DNA from: Micropterix aruncella
Taxonomy: Eukaryota > Arthropoda > Insecta > Lepidoptera > Micropterigidae
Reading direction: 5' to 3'
NCBI GenBank assembly: GCA_944548615.1
Contig: OX155960.1
Coordinates: 13,575,887 to 13,639,886 of the forward strand
Length of the DNA: 64,000 nt
Position numbers and translations under genes: made by a program. Position 1 is the stretch's first letter; every line of letters begins with the position of its first letter. The notes beneath the pieces were generated by a model. It saw nothing but the letters and a program-made list of their open reading frames with translations. It did not search any database and was not told the origin of the DNA. This document shows, one piece after another, positions 1 to 9,956 of this stretch.

Positions 1-135
1 TTCGAACTGATTTACAGCTAAAGTCATGTAAGAGGCCGCGCAAGCGACCTCGAATTTGTGACTAGACTGGAGGACAGATTAATCCGTCCAAATCTGATAC
101 TAAGGGCGCGAGGTCAGCCCGCTGGGAATACTTCC
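1..135 (-). repeat. Family A repeat, partial copy (middle part)
   Basis: The stretch matches the central part of the ~665-bp family A repeat described at 21971-22635, in reverse orientation. Shared landmarks are GCGCAAGCGACCTCGAA and the phrase AAGGGCGCGAGGTCAGCCCG. It is cut by the window edge, so its full extent is unknown. No gene is seen in it. Confidence 0.75.
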
Positions 136-780
136 CATTGTCATTTTATTTTATTTTATAGTAAACTTACAAATAGTAAATACATGATATAGTATTTTAA
201 AAACATATTTAAACAAAACAAATTTACTTTCCTATTATAAATATATTACAATGCTTGCATCACAAATTAATGTAGAAATAACATGAACACGACGATAGGG
301 ATAAAAATTAATAAGGCTAAAAATAATATAAGGGTAAGAAGAGTAATAATAAAGTAAATTTTTAATAAGGTAAGTTCAAGAAAGGTATATATAAAGTAAA
401 ATAGAGTATGAGTATGATTATACATATTTTTAAAACATAATATGATATATGATTAATTATAATATGATATAGGTACTATTTTTTTTCTTTTGAATATGTT
501 TTCTTTTTAAAATAGTATTTGTTTAAAATGTTTGCCCTAGAACAAGTGTTTACTTAGTTGGGCGACATGGGACCGTCTTAACTATAAGCGTGACACAGCT
601 TGCTGTGGGGTTTATTTAAATTGTAGATATTAATTATGATTTGTTACGCTTGTTGCATATTATGTACGTTACCATAAATAAATATAATAGTATGGTATAA
701 TATAATAGTAATATAATACAGTACACTAGGATGGCTGTTTGTGAAATTTTAAGAAGTAGGCGATAGGCCAGGTATGATCG
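136..780. other. AT-rich DNA, no gene seen
   Basis: AT-rich sequence with short A/T runs and TA-rich microsatellite-like patches around 660-720. No open frame of note, no terminal inverted repeat and no recognised element was seen. Confidence 0.6.
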
Positions 781-1205
781 AATCTTTAATTAATTAAATT
801 AAATCATAAAATACATCTAATCCATAAAATACATCTAATCATAAAATACATACATCCAAAAACGCGACACATTCTGGTAAGAGATCTATTCGACGCGATG
901 TTGCTATTGCAAGCGACAACCGAAAATGTTTATGAGCTCCTCGTCAGTCGAAGCGATGGCACACGAAATTAAACTTTTTCTCGACTAGCTGGGCTGTCAA
1001 GTCGATAAGACAAGCTCATAAAGACACGTTATATCTATAATAGTCCTACGTGTTTTTAAGTCAATAAGGTTAAAGTGAGAAAGTCGCTCTACATAACCTT
1101 TCAGAGTATTCCTGAGGCCACATTTGTTCGACAGCATGCGAGTAAATTTCGTTTGGACTCTTTTAATTCTATCGCTGTGAGCACTGTGAAGCGGTATTCA
1201 ATCTT
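780..1205 (-). pseudogene. LINE reverse-transcriptase C-terminal fragment (CR1/Jockey superfamily)
   Basis: Read on the minus strand from about 1185, an uninterrupted frame gives IKRVQTKFTRML, then a leucine-rich stretch with RLSHFNLIDLKTRR and IIDITCLYELV. This is the conserved RIERVQ...RL..L.L..L..RR..D....YE/K block that follows the polymerase core in CR1/Jockey-superfamily LINEs. The frame meets a stop soon after (near 1005) and the remainder is degraded. Only about 70 residues are recognisable, so it is a dead 5'-truncated copy. A tandem repeat at 805-858 lies at its 3' side and may be its tail. Confidence 0.6.
805..858. repeat. Short tandem repeat, ~22-bp and 17-bp units
   Basis: The motif ATAAAATACATCTAATC occurs two full times and once in part. 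Simple local duplication; possibly the tail of the adjacent minus-strand LINE fragment. Confidence 0.6.
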
Positions 1206-1309
1206 GGCGTAGCTTGACTGTGGGTTGTATTGTGGTAGCGAACGGCTTCGTACATCTTAAGCCACAAGATACATTGTATACTTGGATCGGTCCAACTCCT
1301 GATTCAACT

Positions 1310-2430
1310 CCTATTCAGTAGCCTCCTTGTGTGAAAGGCTAACCGGTGTAAAACTCTCGCGTCTCAGGCCTCAAAGCTGGAGGTTTGGTTTCCCTTGGAG
1401 GATTACCTCCCGGCGCTACTTGACGGTTTGCGCGCCGTTCGGCGATGCCAATCGGATGCGCGCGCACACTGACTAATTGCTGAAGGAGTTTAAAGACTAC
1501 GGAAATATACTGTCTCCTAAGCAGCGGGGGTAATGTTGACCTGCAGTCAACCACTCTTGAAATTACCAAATGGCTACCTGATCCTGAATTCAGAGCCGGT
1601 CAAAAGATGCCTTCGCGTCCGTCCGGAATAGATTTAAACTGAATCACAGCTGAATATAAGGCATGTAGAGGTCGCGCAAGCGATTTTGGACCCGAAACCA
1701 GTCGGGAGGTTGAAGGTTAATTCCAGACAGATATATCCTTCTAAAACTACTCGTATAACAATATAAACTACTCGTATAACAATATAAACTACTCGTATAA
1801 CAATATAAACTACTCGTATAACAATAGGTTCGGGTACATAGATAATTTTTCATCAGTTAAAAGTCACTTTAAGGAAACCATTAAAAAAAATATCAGTCCT
1901 TTGTAACCCCTATTTCATCTAATGACTATTAATCGCTTAAAGAGTTTACATGAATAGTTTTTTGTAATATTTTTAAAAATACATTTTTGGTACAAAATAA
2001 TTAATGTTTATAACCTCAACGTAAAATTTCATTTTCATTTGTTTTTTGTTCTTTCTATTTATCTCTAAAAATAAATCACTGCTAAATAAATGTATCTATA
2101 AATAAGGTATAATAACGGAGATATGTACTGTAGCATAAAATTAACGGTAAATAGTGTTAACATATAATTAGTCATTGTCTCATTGTTATATTTTATTTTT
2201 TGCATATAAACGATAAATTAATAAGAAAACTGGCATTAAGGGTTTAAGGTCGGCCCACTGCGTGCACACCCGGTGTCTCGCGGTAAGGCGTTGGGTTCTT
2301 ACGGGCGAGGGGCGTAAATAAAATGTGAACTGTTTAGTCCCAAATTCTTCTTCGCTCACCTCACTAGAGATAGCACGATCAATATCGTTAATACTCCCCG
2401 AGGTGACTACAACAGGCGAACCCCTCACCC
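1310..2430 (-). repeat. Family A repeat, one copy split by ~480 bp of foreign DNA
   Basis: 1310-1735 and 2215-2430 match consecutive parts of family A on the minus strand, as judged by the order of blocks in the complete copies at 21971-22635 and 54043-54722. Landmarks are GTAGCCTCC, GTCGCGCAAGCGA and the GTCTCGCGGTAAGGCGTTGG block. Between them, 1736-2214 holds AT-rich DNA with a 21-bp tandem repeat and no recognised ends. On the element's own strand the distal part keeps an open frame that includes SINDIDRAIS and TQRLTARHRV, similar to frames in other copies. Confidence 0.7.
1742..1827. repeat. 21-bp minisatellite, four units
   Basis: The unit AAACTACTCGTATAACAATAT is repeated four times with almost no change. 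It lies in the DNA that interrupts the family A copy. The minus-strand open frame across it (repeating YCYTSSL) is only the repeat in translation. Confidence 0.9.
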
Positions 2431-2454
2431 CAGGAAGTGCGACAACTAGATCTG

Positions 2455-2930
2455 AGAACTACAATGGGCGAACCGGTCAACTCAGGAAGTTTTAACGATA
2501 TTAGATCGTTCTGTCTCCCGTGAGGTGAGCGTAGAAGACTTGGGACGAAAACAGTCCCTTGTCTAGTTACGCCATTCGGCCGTAAGAAGCCAACGCCTTA
2601 CCACGAGATAATCAGGTTATCAACCAGCGGGCCGACACTTGCGCCCTTACCTCCAGTTGCAACTGGATTACTCCGATCTCCCGACTGGTTACAGGTTCGA
2701 GGTCGCTTGCACGGTCCTATCGCGGACCACGGCATCCTTTACCCGGCTGTTCACCCGGAATCGGGTAGCCGATTAGTCGTTTCAAGAATAGTTGCCGTAA
2801 GGTTAACAACACCCCCCGCTTTAGAAGACAGTACTGTTTCCAGACAGTACTGTTCCCCCGGCTGTCGATTCCACCGCCGATACAATGAAATCCTCGTAAA
2901 TAGCCAGCAATTGCTCAACTGAATTAATAG
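2455..2930 (+). repeat. Family A repeat, partial copy, head-to-head with the preceding one
   Basis: Starts at ACTACAATGGGCGAACCGG and runs through GTGAGGTGAGCGTAGAAGAC, the tRNA-like-looking GGTTCGAGGTCGCTTGC block and GGAATCGGGTAGCCGATTAG. It faces the minus-strand copy ending at 2430, with about 25 bp between the two identical ends. A short duplication of AGACAGTACTGTT is seen near 2830-2860. Confidence 0.75.
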
Positions 2931-3545
2931 TGTAGGAATGTATTACCTAGTTTATCAAAGATGCTCCATATTGCTCAACTTGGTGTGTTGGAATCTCTAG
3001 AAACAATTGCTATGTGTTGGCGTCGCAGAAAAATGTTTGATATTGCGTGACGCCATAATTGCCAAATATTGCCTAGGATTAAGCAATTTCAGTTGCCCGT
3101 GTAAAGACAACTTTATGCTTAGCGTATACTTGAAATTCAAATTCAAATTCTATTTTTTATATTAAAACACTAAAAGATATATTTATTTAAATAACTATGC
3201 CATCCTAGCAAGGCCCATTCTGTACTAAGGTAGGCTTAATGTATATTACATACACACACAAATACATATACATATATGTATGTGTATGAGTACCTACTTC
3301 AGTTATGCTTCTCCACCTAAGTCTGAAAATAAATCATATGCCCAGATACAGGCTATATTCGGCCTAGTTAGGCATGCGCTGAGCATGGTCATGTGAATGT
3401 GGGTCATCGTTTACTTCGCACAATTACTTCGTATGACCATTTTATGAATTCTGCATGTTATAATATGTTTAAAATAAATAAATAAATAAATAAACATATT
3501 TTTGTTAAATAATATATAATACTAGATAGATTCAAAATAATGTAC
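2931..3545. other. No gene; likely LINE 3' tail and microsatellites
   Basis: Contains a CA/TA-rich microsatellite (about 3240-3290) and an (AAAT)n run at 3472-3494. The AT-rich part after 3150 resembles the 3' untranslated ends of LINEs elsewhere in the window (it shares CTAAGGTAGGCT with about 39523). No coding sequence was found. Confidence 0.45.
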
Positions 3546-3565
3546 GCTATTTTATTATACATATA

Positions 3566-4360
3566 TGGAATAGCGGTGTAGTCCCACAGAATTTCGGCCG
3601 AGCAACAATCATCTTAATTCCGAAGGTCCCAGTTTGCACCGGACCAAAGGACGCTCGGCCCATTTCTCTGACAGATACTGTGGCCAAATTCTTTTTTTGC
3701 ATAGTCCACATGAGGATAAGCGAATTCATGCACCGGAACGAGTACCTTGGAGTGTCAGTACAAAAAGGCTTCATGCGTGGCGTCTCAGGCTGCCTCGAGC
3801 ACAATTCTCTCTTAACTGCTACCATTAAGGATGCGAGACAGCACGAACGCCAAATCAATGTATGCTGGCTCGACCTAGAGAATGCCTTTGGGTCAGTTCG
3901 GCACAGTCTCCTCCACTTTGCGCTCCGCTGGTACAACTTCCCACCTGTGGTGCGTGACATTGTAGCCTCCTACTACAACTGTCTGACGTTCCATGTCAAA
4001 ACGCAAAAATGGACTACCCGCTCTATATCTTATTCAATTGGACTATTTCAGGGCTGTTGCCTTTCTCCGACGATATTCAATTTCTTTTTCAATATACTGC
4101 TGGAAAGTCTGACCCAGTTCGACAAGAAGTGGGGTTACCGTTTTAAAACAGACGGCCAATACACATCGTCGTGCCTCGCTTTTGCCGACGACCTAACTTT
4201 TATCACCAGGAGCCCCAAGCAGCTTTCCCTGCTATTACAGAAAGTGGAGCTGTTCTGCGACTGGTCAGGCTGTATAAAAGTGAAGCCCTCCAAATGTTTT
4301 TGCCTTGGACTCGCCCGCATAGACACAAAATTTACATCCTATGACCCAAAATTGGTATGA
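3566..4360 (+). pseudogene. Reverse transcriptase domain of the endonuclease-LINE
   Basis: The open frame begins before the first ATG: at 3566 it reads WNSGVVPQNFGRATIILIPK, the RT motif 0/1 region, then DARPISLTDTVAKFF (motif 2), QKGFMRGVSGCLEHNSLL (motif 2a), VCWLDLENAFGSVRHSLL (motif A, catalytic Asp), FQGCCLSPTIFNFFF (motif B) and CLAFADDLTFI (motif C, the FADD catalytic pair). Both catalytic aspartate sites are therefore present. The 'GLFQGCCLSP' segment departs from the usual G-x-PQG-C/S. The frame stops at 4360, and the C-terminal thumb continues in the overlapping frame from 4341, so a frameshift separates them. The product would copy element RNA at a nicked target. Confidence 0.88.
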
Positions 4361-5073
4361 CCCAAATAACCACTTCAAATTTCTTGGCAGGAAAATCACC
4401 TGCCAGGGAAAAGACCTCTCTGGCGATCATGTTATAGAACATTTCAGTAGTTGCCTGGAAAAGATAGATGCATTGCTAATTTCTGGCCCTCGTAAGGCTT
4501 GGATCTATAACAACTATCTAACTTCACATTTGTCATGGCCCTTTCTTATTTACGATTTCACCAAAACCCAACTGTCTCGTCTGGATGCACTGGTGACAGC
4601 TAGGCTAAAATCCTGGTTGTCCTTAGCCAAACCAGCTGACCCCTCGACTCTCTTCAGGTCCAAACACAATTTTGGGCTAGCTCTAAAACTGCCCTCTCTG
4701 CTCTACGCCAACTACAGAATAACCAAAAATTCGATTCTAAGCAATTCCAAGGATCCGGCAATATCGAAGCACGTAGTTAGTGGCCGTAGTGAGTCAAATG
4801 ATCTACAAGCCCATGTTGACTTCCACAAAAAGTTCCTTACTGGAATCAGCCAGAATGGCACTGGTCTGGGGGTATGGCAGTACAACCATGAGCGATGTGG
4901 ACTTGAAGAAGTCTATCTTGCGGGGAGATTACGACAGCAATAGTATGGCTCACTCTATTGGCCTTCAATGCCAGAATGATTGGACAACAATTGGAGACTT
5001 TTGCATTCCTCCTCCAATGCACTGGAAAGTAATGTTGTATGACTGGACGCCAGAGATGCTGAAATTTTATTAA
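4341..5073 (+). pseudogene. Thumb/connector region of the endonuclease-LINE, frameshifted
   Basis: Two overlapping open stretches (4341-4943 and 4780-5073) continue the protein after the RT core. The first carries NHFKFLGRKI (a typical motif D/E 'FKFLG') and LTSHLSWPFLIYDF. The frame changes near 4880 and again after 5073. The segment between about 4840 and 5080 is what the second copy at 21940-23350 aligns to first. Function within the family is to hold template and primer; nothing here is intact. Confidence 0.7.
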
Positions 5074-5089
5074 AATGCCTTTCAGCATA

Positions 5090-5811
5090 TACTTCCAGAC
5101 CCCAATAACCTCGCTCGTTGGAGCTATACCGAGGATAGTTCATGTCCTCTTTGTAGCAACACCCCTTGCACAGCTAGACATATTCTAGCTGGCTGCAAGG
5201 TGGCCTTGGATCAAAAACGGTATACTTACCGCCACGACAAAGTCCTTGCTGTTATTCGCGAGGTACTTAGCCTCTCAGTGGCTCGTGCCAACAAGTGTTC
5301 CACAGTATCCCCCAAACCCCCAATACAGTTTGTGTGGGTTGGCTCTAAAGGCAAAAAACATCTCACTGCAAAACCTTTCTCAATAATCGAGAAAGCTTCA
5401 GATTGGATTATGGAGGTCGATTCGGTCTCTAAGCAGTATAAATTCCCTGAAAATCTCGGATGCACAGCCCTGCGTCCAGATATAACTCTTTACTCTCTAT
5501 CTCGGAAGATGGTCCTTATCGTAGAATTAACTGTTCCATAGGAATCAAATATCTCCAAAGACCACGAGTACAAATTAAATAAATACCATGACCTCGCAAA
5601 TGCCGTCACCCGGAACGGCTTCACTGTTCACCTTCACGCGGTGGAAGTAGGCGCTCGTGGCCTGCCAGCTAAATCTTTGTTTCACCTTTTTAAAGATCTT
5701 GGTCTCTCCAGAAAAATAATCAACTCCTTTCTAGAAAAATTATCTAAAACCGCGATTTCTGCATCTCAAATTCTATGGCTTCGAACAGGGAGTGAATGGG
5801 TGGTAAGGTGA
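5090..5811 (+). pseudogene. Zinc-knuckle and restriction-like endonuclease of the LINE
   Basis: After a frame change the translation shows SCPLCSNTPCTARHILAGC, a CCHC cluster placed just before the endonuclease as in R2-type elements. From 5200 an open frame runs to 5541. It ends in RPDITLYSLSRKM and LIVELTVP, matching the PD...E-x-T core of the PD-(D/E)XK nuclease. A TAG replaces the next codon at 5539-5541. The same frame then continues (ESNISKDHEYKLNKY...) to GSEWVVR near 5809. In the related copy at 55807-56208 this codon is an arginine, so the stop is a private lesion. The enzyme would nick the target DNA. Confidence 0.82.
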
Positions 5812-5960
5812 ACGCTCACATGTGGCAAGACTGCTGTCCTAAACCTACCACCGCCGGTCGTAAGTCCGGAATCCACCCTTCACCTCCCAGAAGTATAATG
5901 ATTATATATGATGGGCCCGATTTTTGGCCGGTGAATTCCATGGCAGCTCCGTTTGTATTT

Positions 5961-6295
5961 TATTTTTTATTTTATTTTATTAGTGTCTCTGTTGCTTGTC
6001 AACCCATAGTCAACAGTGACTTTGTTAAGTTTTTTATTACTCCGTGATCCAGTCCTGCTAAAACACAATTCATTTTCTTGAACAGTCGAGGAGAAATGCA
6101 AGAGAGTGTTTCGGTGCAAAACTTGTTTTCCTTTTCGGGATAAAATGCTGTCTGTTTGCTATCTATTGTGTAATTTATGGTGTATTAAATAAATGCGAAA
6201 TGTCACATAGTCATAATCGTAGAGTAGCCTTATTATCTTAGCGTATATTTAACGATCGTCTAGCACCTTAGATTCCTTATACAACTTAAGTTTAC
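5961..6295. other. No gene seen
   Basis: Starts with a T-rich run that may be the LINE tail. An AATAAA lies near 6186. No coding frame or repeat boundary was recognised. Confidence 0.5.
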
Positions 6296-6815
6296 AAATA
6301 CTACGGGTGAACCCGTGACCCAGAGAGTTTTAACGATATGTGATCGTTCTGTCTCCCGTGAGGTGAGCGTAGAAGACAATGGGATAGTAGAAACCTACTG
6401 TCCAGCAGAGCCACGTACCCGCCAGAGTCTAACGGCTTAATGCAAGGCACTTGGAAGGTGACCCAGTGGAGTCACCTCGCCACCTGACTACCATTTTTGG
6501 CAGGATATTTCCGTCTGGAACTAACTATCAGGATACCTCCTTCCTCCCGACTGGTTACGGGACCGAAATCGCTTACGCGGCCTCTAAATGTTGTATTTCA
6601 GCGGTAATTCAATAAGAATTTATCGCGGACCTGGGCGTCCTTTGCCCATCATAATAATATGGCCGATAGGTCAAAAATGGCATTAGAACAGGTCAACATC
6701 CACCCCTGCCACTTAGGAGTCTTATGTCGTATATCTTAGTCTCCAGACTCCTTCACTAATTAGTCAGAGTGCACAACCGATTGGCTACCGCCGAACCGGT
6801 AATTATCGGTAAAAG
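6296..6815 (+). repeat. Family A repeat, diverged copy
   Basis: Runs from CTACGGGTGAACCCGTGACC through GTGAGGTGAGCGTAGAAGAC and CGCGGACCTGGGCGTCCTTTG to AGAGTGCACAACCGATTGGC. The block order is that of the complete copy at 21971, with small indels. It lacks the last ~140 bp. Confidence 0.75.
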
Positions 6816-7427
6816 AAAAGATTGTGCCATTTGGCGTTTAATACAAAGAGGTAAGAGATTCTAATCCTGTTTAGAAGAATGGAGACTTGCAAAGACTCTA
6901 CAACTGACCCTACTTACTTGAGGATGCCAAGATAAGTTTTCATCAATGAGCATTGTCTATTTCCTTGACTGATTTCCCTATGTATATCCACGTACGATAT
7001 TAATTGTATTCAAAATCTCTCCGAGATACGATAATTTGTATTGTGTCACAAATCACCACCCCTGCTGTTTTTTATAAGCACCGTCGCCATCCGTTCCCTG
7101 ATAGACGTAGTCGCAGCGTTGCCAGCGTCGGACGCGTTCGGCGTAGCAGACGTAGCACCGGTTATTTGCTGTGTTGCTTGTATTTGTGCCGGCACCTGTT
7201 GCAGCGCGAAGGCCGACGATACCCATTTGCAAGGCCGTCCGCACCCTTGCTAACTATCTCGCACTGCCACATTAGCTGCCGCATCAACTGACTTGGGTGA
7301 GCTTTTTTAAAATATTTTCTTTTCTTAAATAATTTTATTTTCATTTAATGAATATTACAAGACAAAATAAAAGCGAAAACATTTAAAATAAATAATCAAA
7401 AATTAGCTATATTGCGAAAAAATAGTT
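6816..7427. other. Unassigned DNA with a GC-rich island (7080-7285)
   Basis: The flanks are AT-rich, but 7080-7285 is strikingly GC-rich. It is open in two plus frames (up to 95 codons) and two minus frames, which reflects base composition. A possible splice donor (GGTGAGC) follows at 7294. I recognise no domain. It could be a captured exon or a GC-rich repeat piece. Confidence 0.3.
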
Positions 7428-7502
7428 GTGTCACCCCAAGTCATTCCCGGCAAGTACACGAGAACCCCCACAACCCCTCCCCCCATTCCTGCCAACTTTC
7501 CC
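7428..7502 (+). repeat. Family G end motif with C-rich body (short)
   Basis: GTGTCACCCCAAGTCATTCC followed by CGGCAAGTACAC, then a C-rich stretch and GCGCCAA. The same ~35-bp motif is found at 12988, 23969, 50793, 52488 and 58006, usually running into a C-rich (or on the other strand G-rich) tract. Confidence 0.6.
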
Positions 7503-7639
7503 CATGCGCCAATTCGTAGTATACTTGTAGTTTTTTCCGTGGTATCAAATCGGTATTTTTTCGAAAAATAAAGCAATATTTTCTTAAACATGGCGGATTA
7601 AAAATATTATTTGCGTCGCTTGTATATGAGATATTCCAA

Positions 7640-8125
7640 CTAAAACGTCGATTCGGTCCAACACGGCATCTGGGTACCGAATTTCAAGTCTCTAACTGCG
7701 ATATTTCGAAATTGAGGTATGTATGAGTAGCGCGCCCTCTGGTGGAAAGATGTCAACCACAATCTTTTCAACCCTTGCCATGACCAAATGCATGGCTTGT
7801 GGGCATAGTGGTTAGGTCGTCTGATACTACATTGTAAGGACTCGGGTTCGATTCCCGGCTGGGACACCATTTTCCGTTGGGATAAAATTAACGGAATTGC
7901 ATTTCAATTCTGTCGATCGAATGCAATGCAGACACATATCACGCACACACATACATATAAACGATTCAAAGAAGACATTATATTATGACAATAAACCCGC
8001 CCATTGGGAAATTTCACAATAAAAAGTATAAAGAGTAAAGTATAAAGTAAAAGTATAAAGTATAAAGTATATAAACAACAAACAAACAAACCAAATGATG
8101 CCAAATTTCAGTTCAATCGGGCTAA
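7640..8125 (+). repeat. Family B repeat, split by a SINE
   Basis: 7640-7790 and 8090-8125 are adjacent parts of family B (landmarks CTCTGGTGGAAAGATGTCAACC, CATGACCAAATG and ATGCCAAATTTCAGTTCAAT). Other copies at 61890-62110 and 51050-51330 run straight through CCATGACCAAATGATGCC, showing that the 299 bp between are an insertion. No coding sequence. Confidence 0.75.
7791..8089 (+). mobile_element. tRNA-derived SINE
   Basis: The 5' part looks like a tRNA: an A-box-like TAGTGGTTAGG at 7806-7816 and a perfect B box GGTTCGATTCC at 7845-7855, the internal RNA polymerase III promoter. A non-tRNA body follows, with a (TATAAAG)n-like 3' tail at about 8028-8070. It is flanked by ACCAAATG at 7783-7790 and 8090-8097, an 8-bp target-site duplication. 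A functional tRNA gene is unlikely, because the stem pairing is imperfect and the tail and duplication are those of a SINE. Confidence 0.82.
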
Positions 8126-8139
8126 GCTATCGAATTTTT

Positions 8140-8880
8140 TTGCGCGTTCTCTCTTCCCCTCCCCTCCACTTTCGCTCCCCTCCTCTTTCCCCTTCCCTTC
8201 CTACTACACCCCTTTAATTCCCTTAACCTTCCTCCACATCAAAACCCCCCCTCTCAACCGCCTTCTCTCAGCCCCCCACCTTTCAACCACATCTCAATCC
8301 CCCCTTCCTTAACCCCCTCAATTACCCTTCAACCCCTCTCTCAACCCCCGCCATTCTTCAACCACATCTTAACATCCCCCCCTTTCACCATTAACCCCCC
8401 TTAACCACCCTTCAACCCCCTCTCTAAACCTCCTCTTACCCTCTTTTCCCTTACCCCACCCTACCCCTCCTACAACCACCCCTAATCCCCCTCAACCTCC
8501 CCCTCTTTTCCACTCCGGTTTATTCCTCCTAATCCCCTCTGCCCCGCACCATTCCCCACTTCTTGCCCATCCCCCTCCCCCCCGCCCTCCCTTACTCTTA
8601 CCCCTCACCCACCCCCTACTCCTCATTCTTCTCCACCCTCCAAGGATAACCACCCATCCGCCCCCCTTTAAACCTCCCTCCTCTCTTCCATAACCATCCC
8701 CCCCCTCCTCCTACCCCCTTACTCAGTCTCCCATCCCTTTAACCCCCCTTCCCTCAACCCCCTTCCCCAATCCCCAACGCTAACCCCCTCTTAACGCTAC
8801 CCCCGCAACGCCCCCCTTCCCCGCTCACACTCCAAAACTGAACCACCCCCCCCCAAAACCTCCCACTCACAGCAGCATCT
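8140..8880. repeat. C-rich pyrimidine tract, ~740 bp
   Basis: Nearly all C and T with interspersed A, in irregular phrases such as CCCTTAACC and TTCAACCCCC. It contains no open frame and no exact period. The complementary G-rich tract lies at 12092-12990 on the other side of the LTR retrotransposon. Likely the body of a family G element or a degenerate minisatellite. Confidence 0.75.
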
Positions 8881-8884
8881 CCCC

Positions 8885-9140
8885 GCATTTTTGAGTTCCA
8901 CACGTATATTCCTTCAGTAAAACATTAGGTTTTTCCTCTAAATTGTTTTACTGCACTTGGACGTGGATCGTCCTCAAGACTAAAATTGCCATCACAAAAT
9001 CTTGCAAACCACTTTTTTACTGCTGAATGACTCACAGAAAATTGACCCAAAGTCGAATAAATCAATTCCATAGCTTGAGCTACATTTTTTTTCATTTGAA
9101 AACAGATTAGAATGCAATGTCGAAATTTTGAGTATCGACA
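8885..9140 (-). pseudogene. mariner transposase N-terminal (helix-turn-helix) fragment
   Basis: On the minus strand the frame reads SKFRHCILICFQMKKNVAQA, then VSHSAVKKWFARF and GNFSLEDDPRPSA. This is the HTH_48 region of mariner transposases, with the hallmark WF.RF..G..SLED.PR. A TAA follows at about 8922-8930 and no catalytic DDD domain is present. The protein would bind the terminal inverted repeats. It is a short relic; neither inverted repeat was found. Confidence 0.75.
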
Positions 9141-9182
9141 TCAACCTCTTAACATTGATGCACACGGAACGACAGCTTGTAA

Positions 9183-9348
9183 ATGACTGAAACTTATGTC
9201 ATAAAAACAACAATGATTAGGCTACATATATCCAAAATAGCGTGCGATTTGGAAGCGTTGAAGTCTTATTTTAATGCAATCAATGTCAGAGCCGAGTTTC
9301 AACTTGCACACCTAATAGATACCCAAGTGCTTAGGATTCAGAAGAGGG
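9183..9348 (+). other. Short open frame left of the LTR, unidentified
   Basis: An ATG frame encodes a helical, hydrophilic peptide (LEALKSYFNAINVRAEFQLA) that runs on into the 5' LTR. It looks codon-like and somewhat gag-like, but I cannot assign it. It may be a remnant of the DNA into which the LTR element inserted. Confidence 0.25.
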
Positions 9349-9956
9349 TGTTGGAGCTTCAGTCCAACATACCCACAACAAAAAAGTAATTTCTACAGAA
9401 TCGAACCCGCAAACTCGCTCAAATCTACGCGAGCCAGCTGCAGTTGATTTCCAACTAAATTCGGCATTTTACGCACAGTCAGGTGATGACTAATGTCATT
9501 TCTTCTGATCGATACGAAATTAACAAACATTTCTCACCCCACTCACAACTATTGCGTCACTGCTTACAATATAAAACGCAGTACATTTCGATCGATCGAT
9601 ATCATTCCCTTGGTGGACAGCTACCACGGCTACACATCATTCCCCTGTTGGGCAGTTATCGCGACTACACTTCGTTATCAAGCAGTACCTGCATTATCCG
9701 CGATACCGATCGTCAAGCCTCGCTCCTCGACTACACACTTCGGACACACTACCACGGCTTCACCTCGCGCCCACACTACCTACACGACGGCGAAATATCA
9801 ATCAAGGCGTTACGAACTGGCAACCTACTACAGACCTTCTGAATAAATACTTCAACTTCAACATCCTCGACTTTCAATCACGGAGAAAACTTCCTGATGA
9901 GAACCACCCTTCGCTCACAATCAATTGGAGTCTAGTGAAGGGTGGACACTCTCACA
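9349..9956 (+). repeat. 5' LTR
   Basis: 608 bp, TG...CA. It contains a TATA-like ACAATATAAAACGCAG at about 9566 and an AATAAA at 9842-9847, plausible promoter and polyadenylation signals. Compared with the 3' LTR it shows roughly ten differences over 578 bp, which points to a fairly recent insertion. Open frames of 117-119 codons in it are by-products of the GC-rich middle. Confidence 0.88.

Larger units (their letters stand above)
3548..5960 (+). mobile_element. Non-LTR retrotransposon with restriction-like endonuclease, 5'-truncated (copy 1)
   Basis: The element is read as polymerase (3566-4360, continued in another frame to about 4943), connector, a Cys/His cluster near 5130-5190 (CPLCSNTPC...H.LAGC), and a C-terminal PD-(D/E)XK-type endonuclease (5430-5800, RPDITLYSLS...VLIVELTVP). 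This order (RT, zinc knuckle, endonuclease) is that of the R2/R4/NeSL-type LINEs. The 5' part with any DNA-binding fingers is missing. Several frameshifts and a TAG inside the endonuclease show it is inactive. Its 3' untranslated region, from about 5811 to 5960, is shared with the minus-strand copy at 55742-56290. Clade beyond this group is not assigned. Confidence 0.85.

Noticed and set aside
1644..1853. Minus-strand frame with repeating YCYTSSL
   Set aside because: It is the 21-bp minisatellite read as protein.
2690..2715. GGTTCGAGGTCGC as a pol III B box making family A a tRNA SINE
   Set aside because: It matches only loosely, and no A box lies at the right distance on the same strand in any copy.
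7794..7868. Functional tRNA gene
   Set aside because: The B box is perfect, but the stems are poor, and a SINE body, tail and target duplication follow.
9483..9846. Two overlapping 117-119 codon frames, repeated at 11614-11977
   Set aside because: They lie wholly inside the LTRs and recur because the LTRs are direct repeats. No motif is present.
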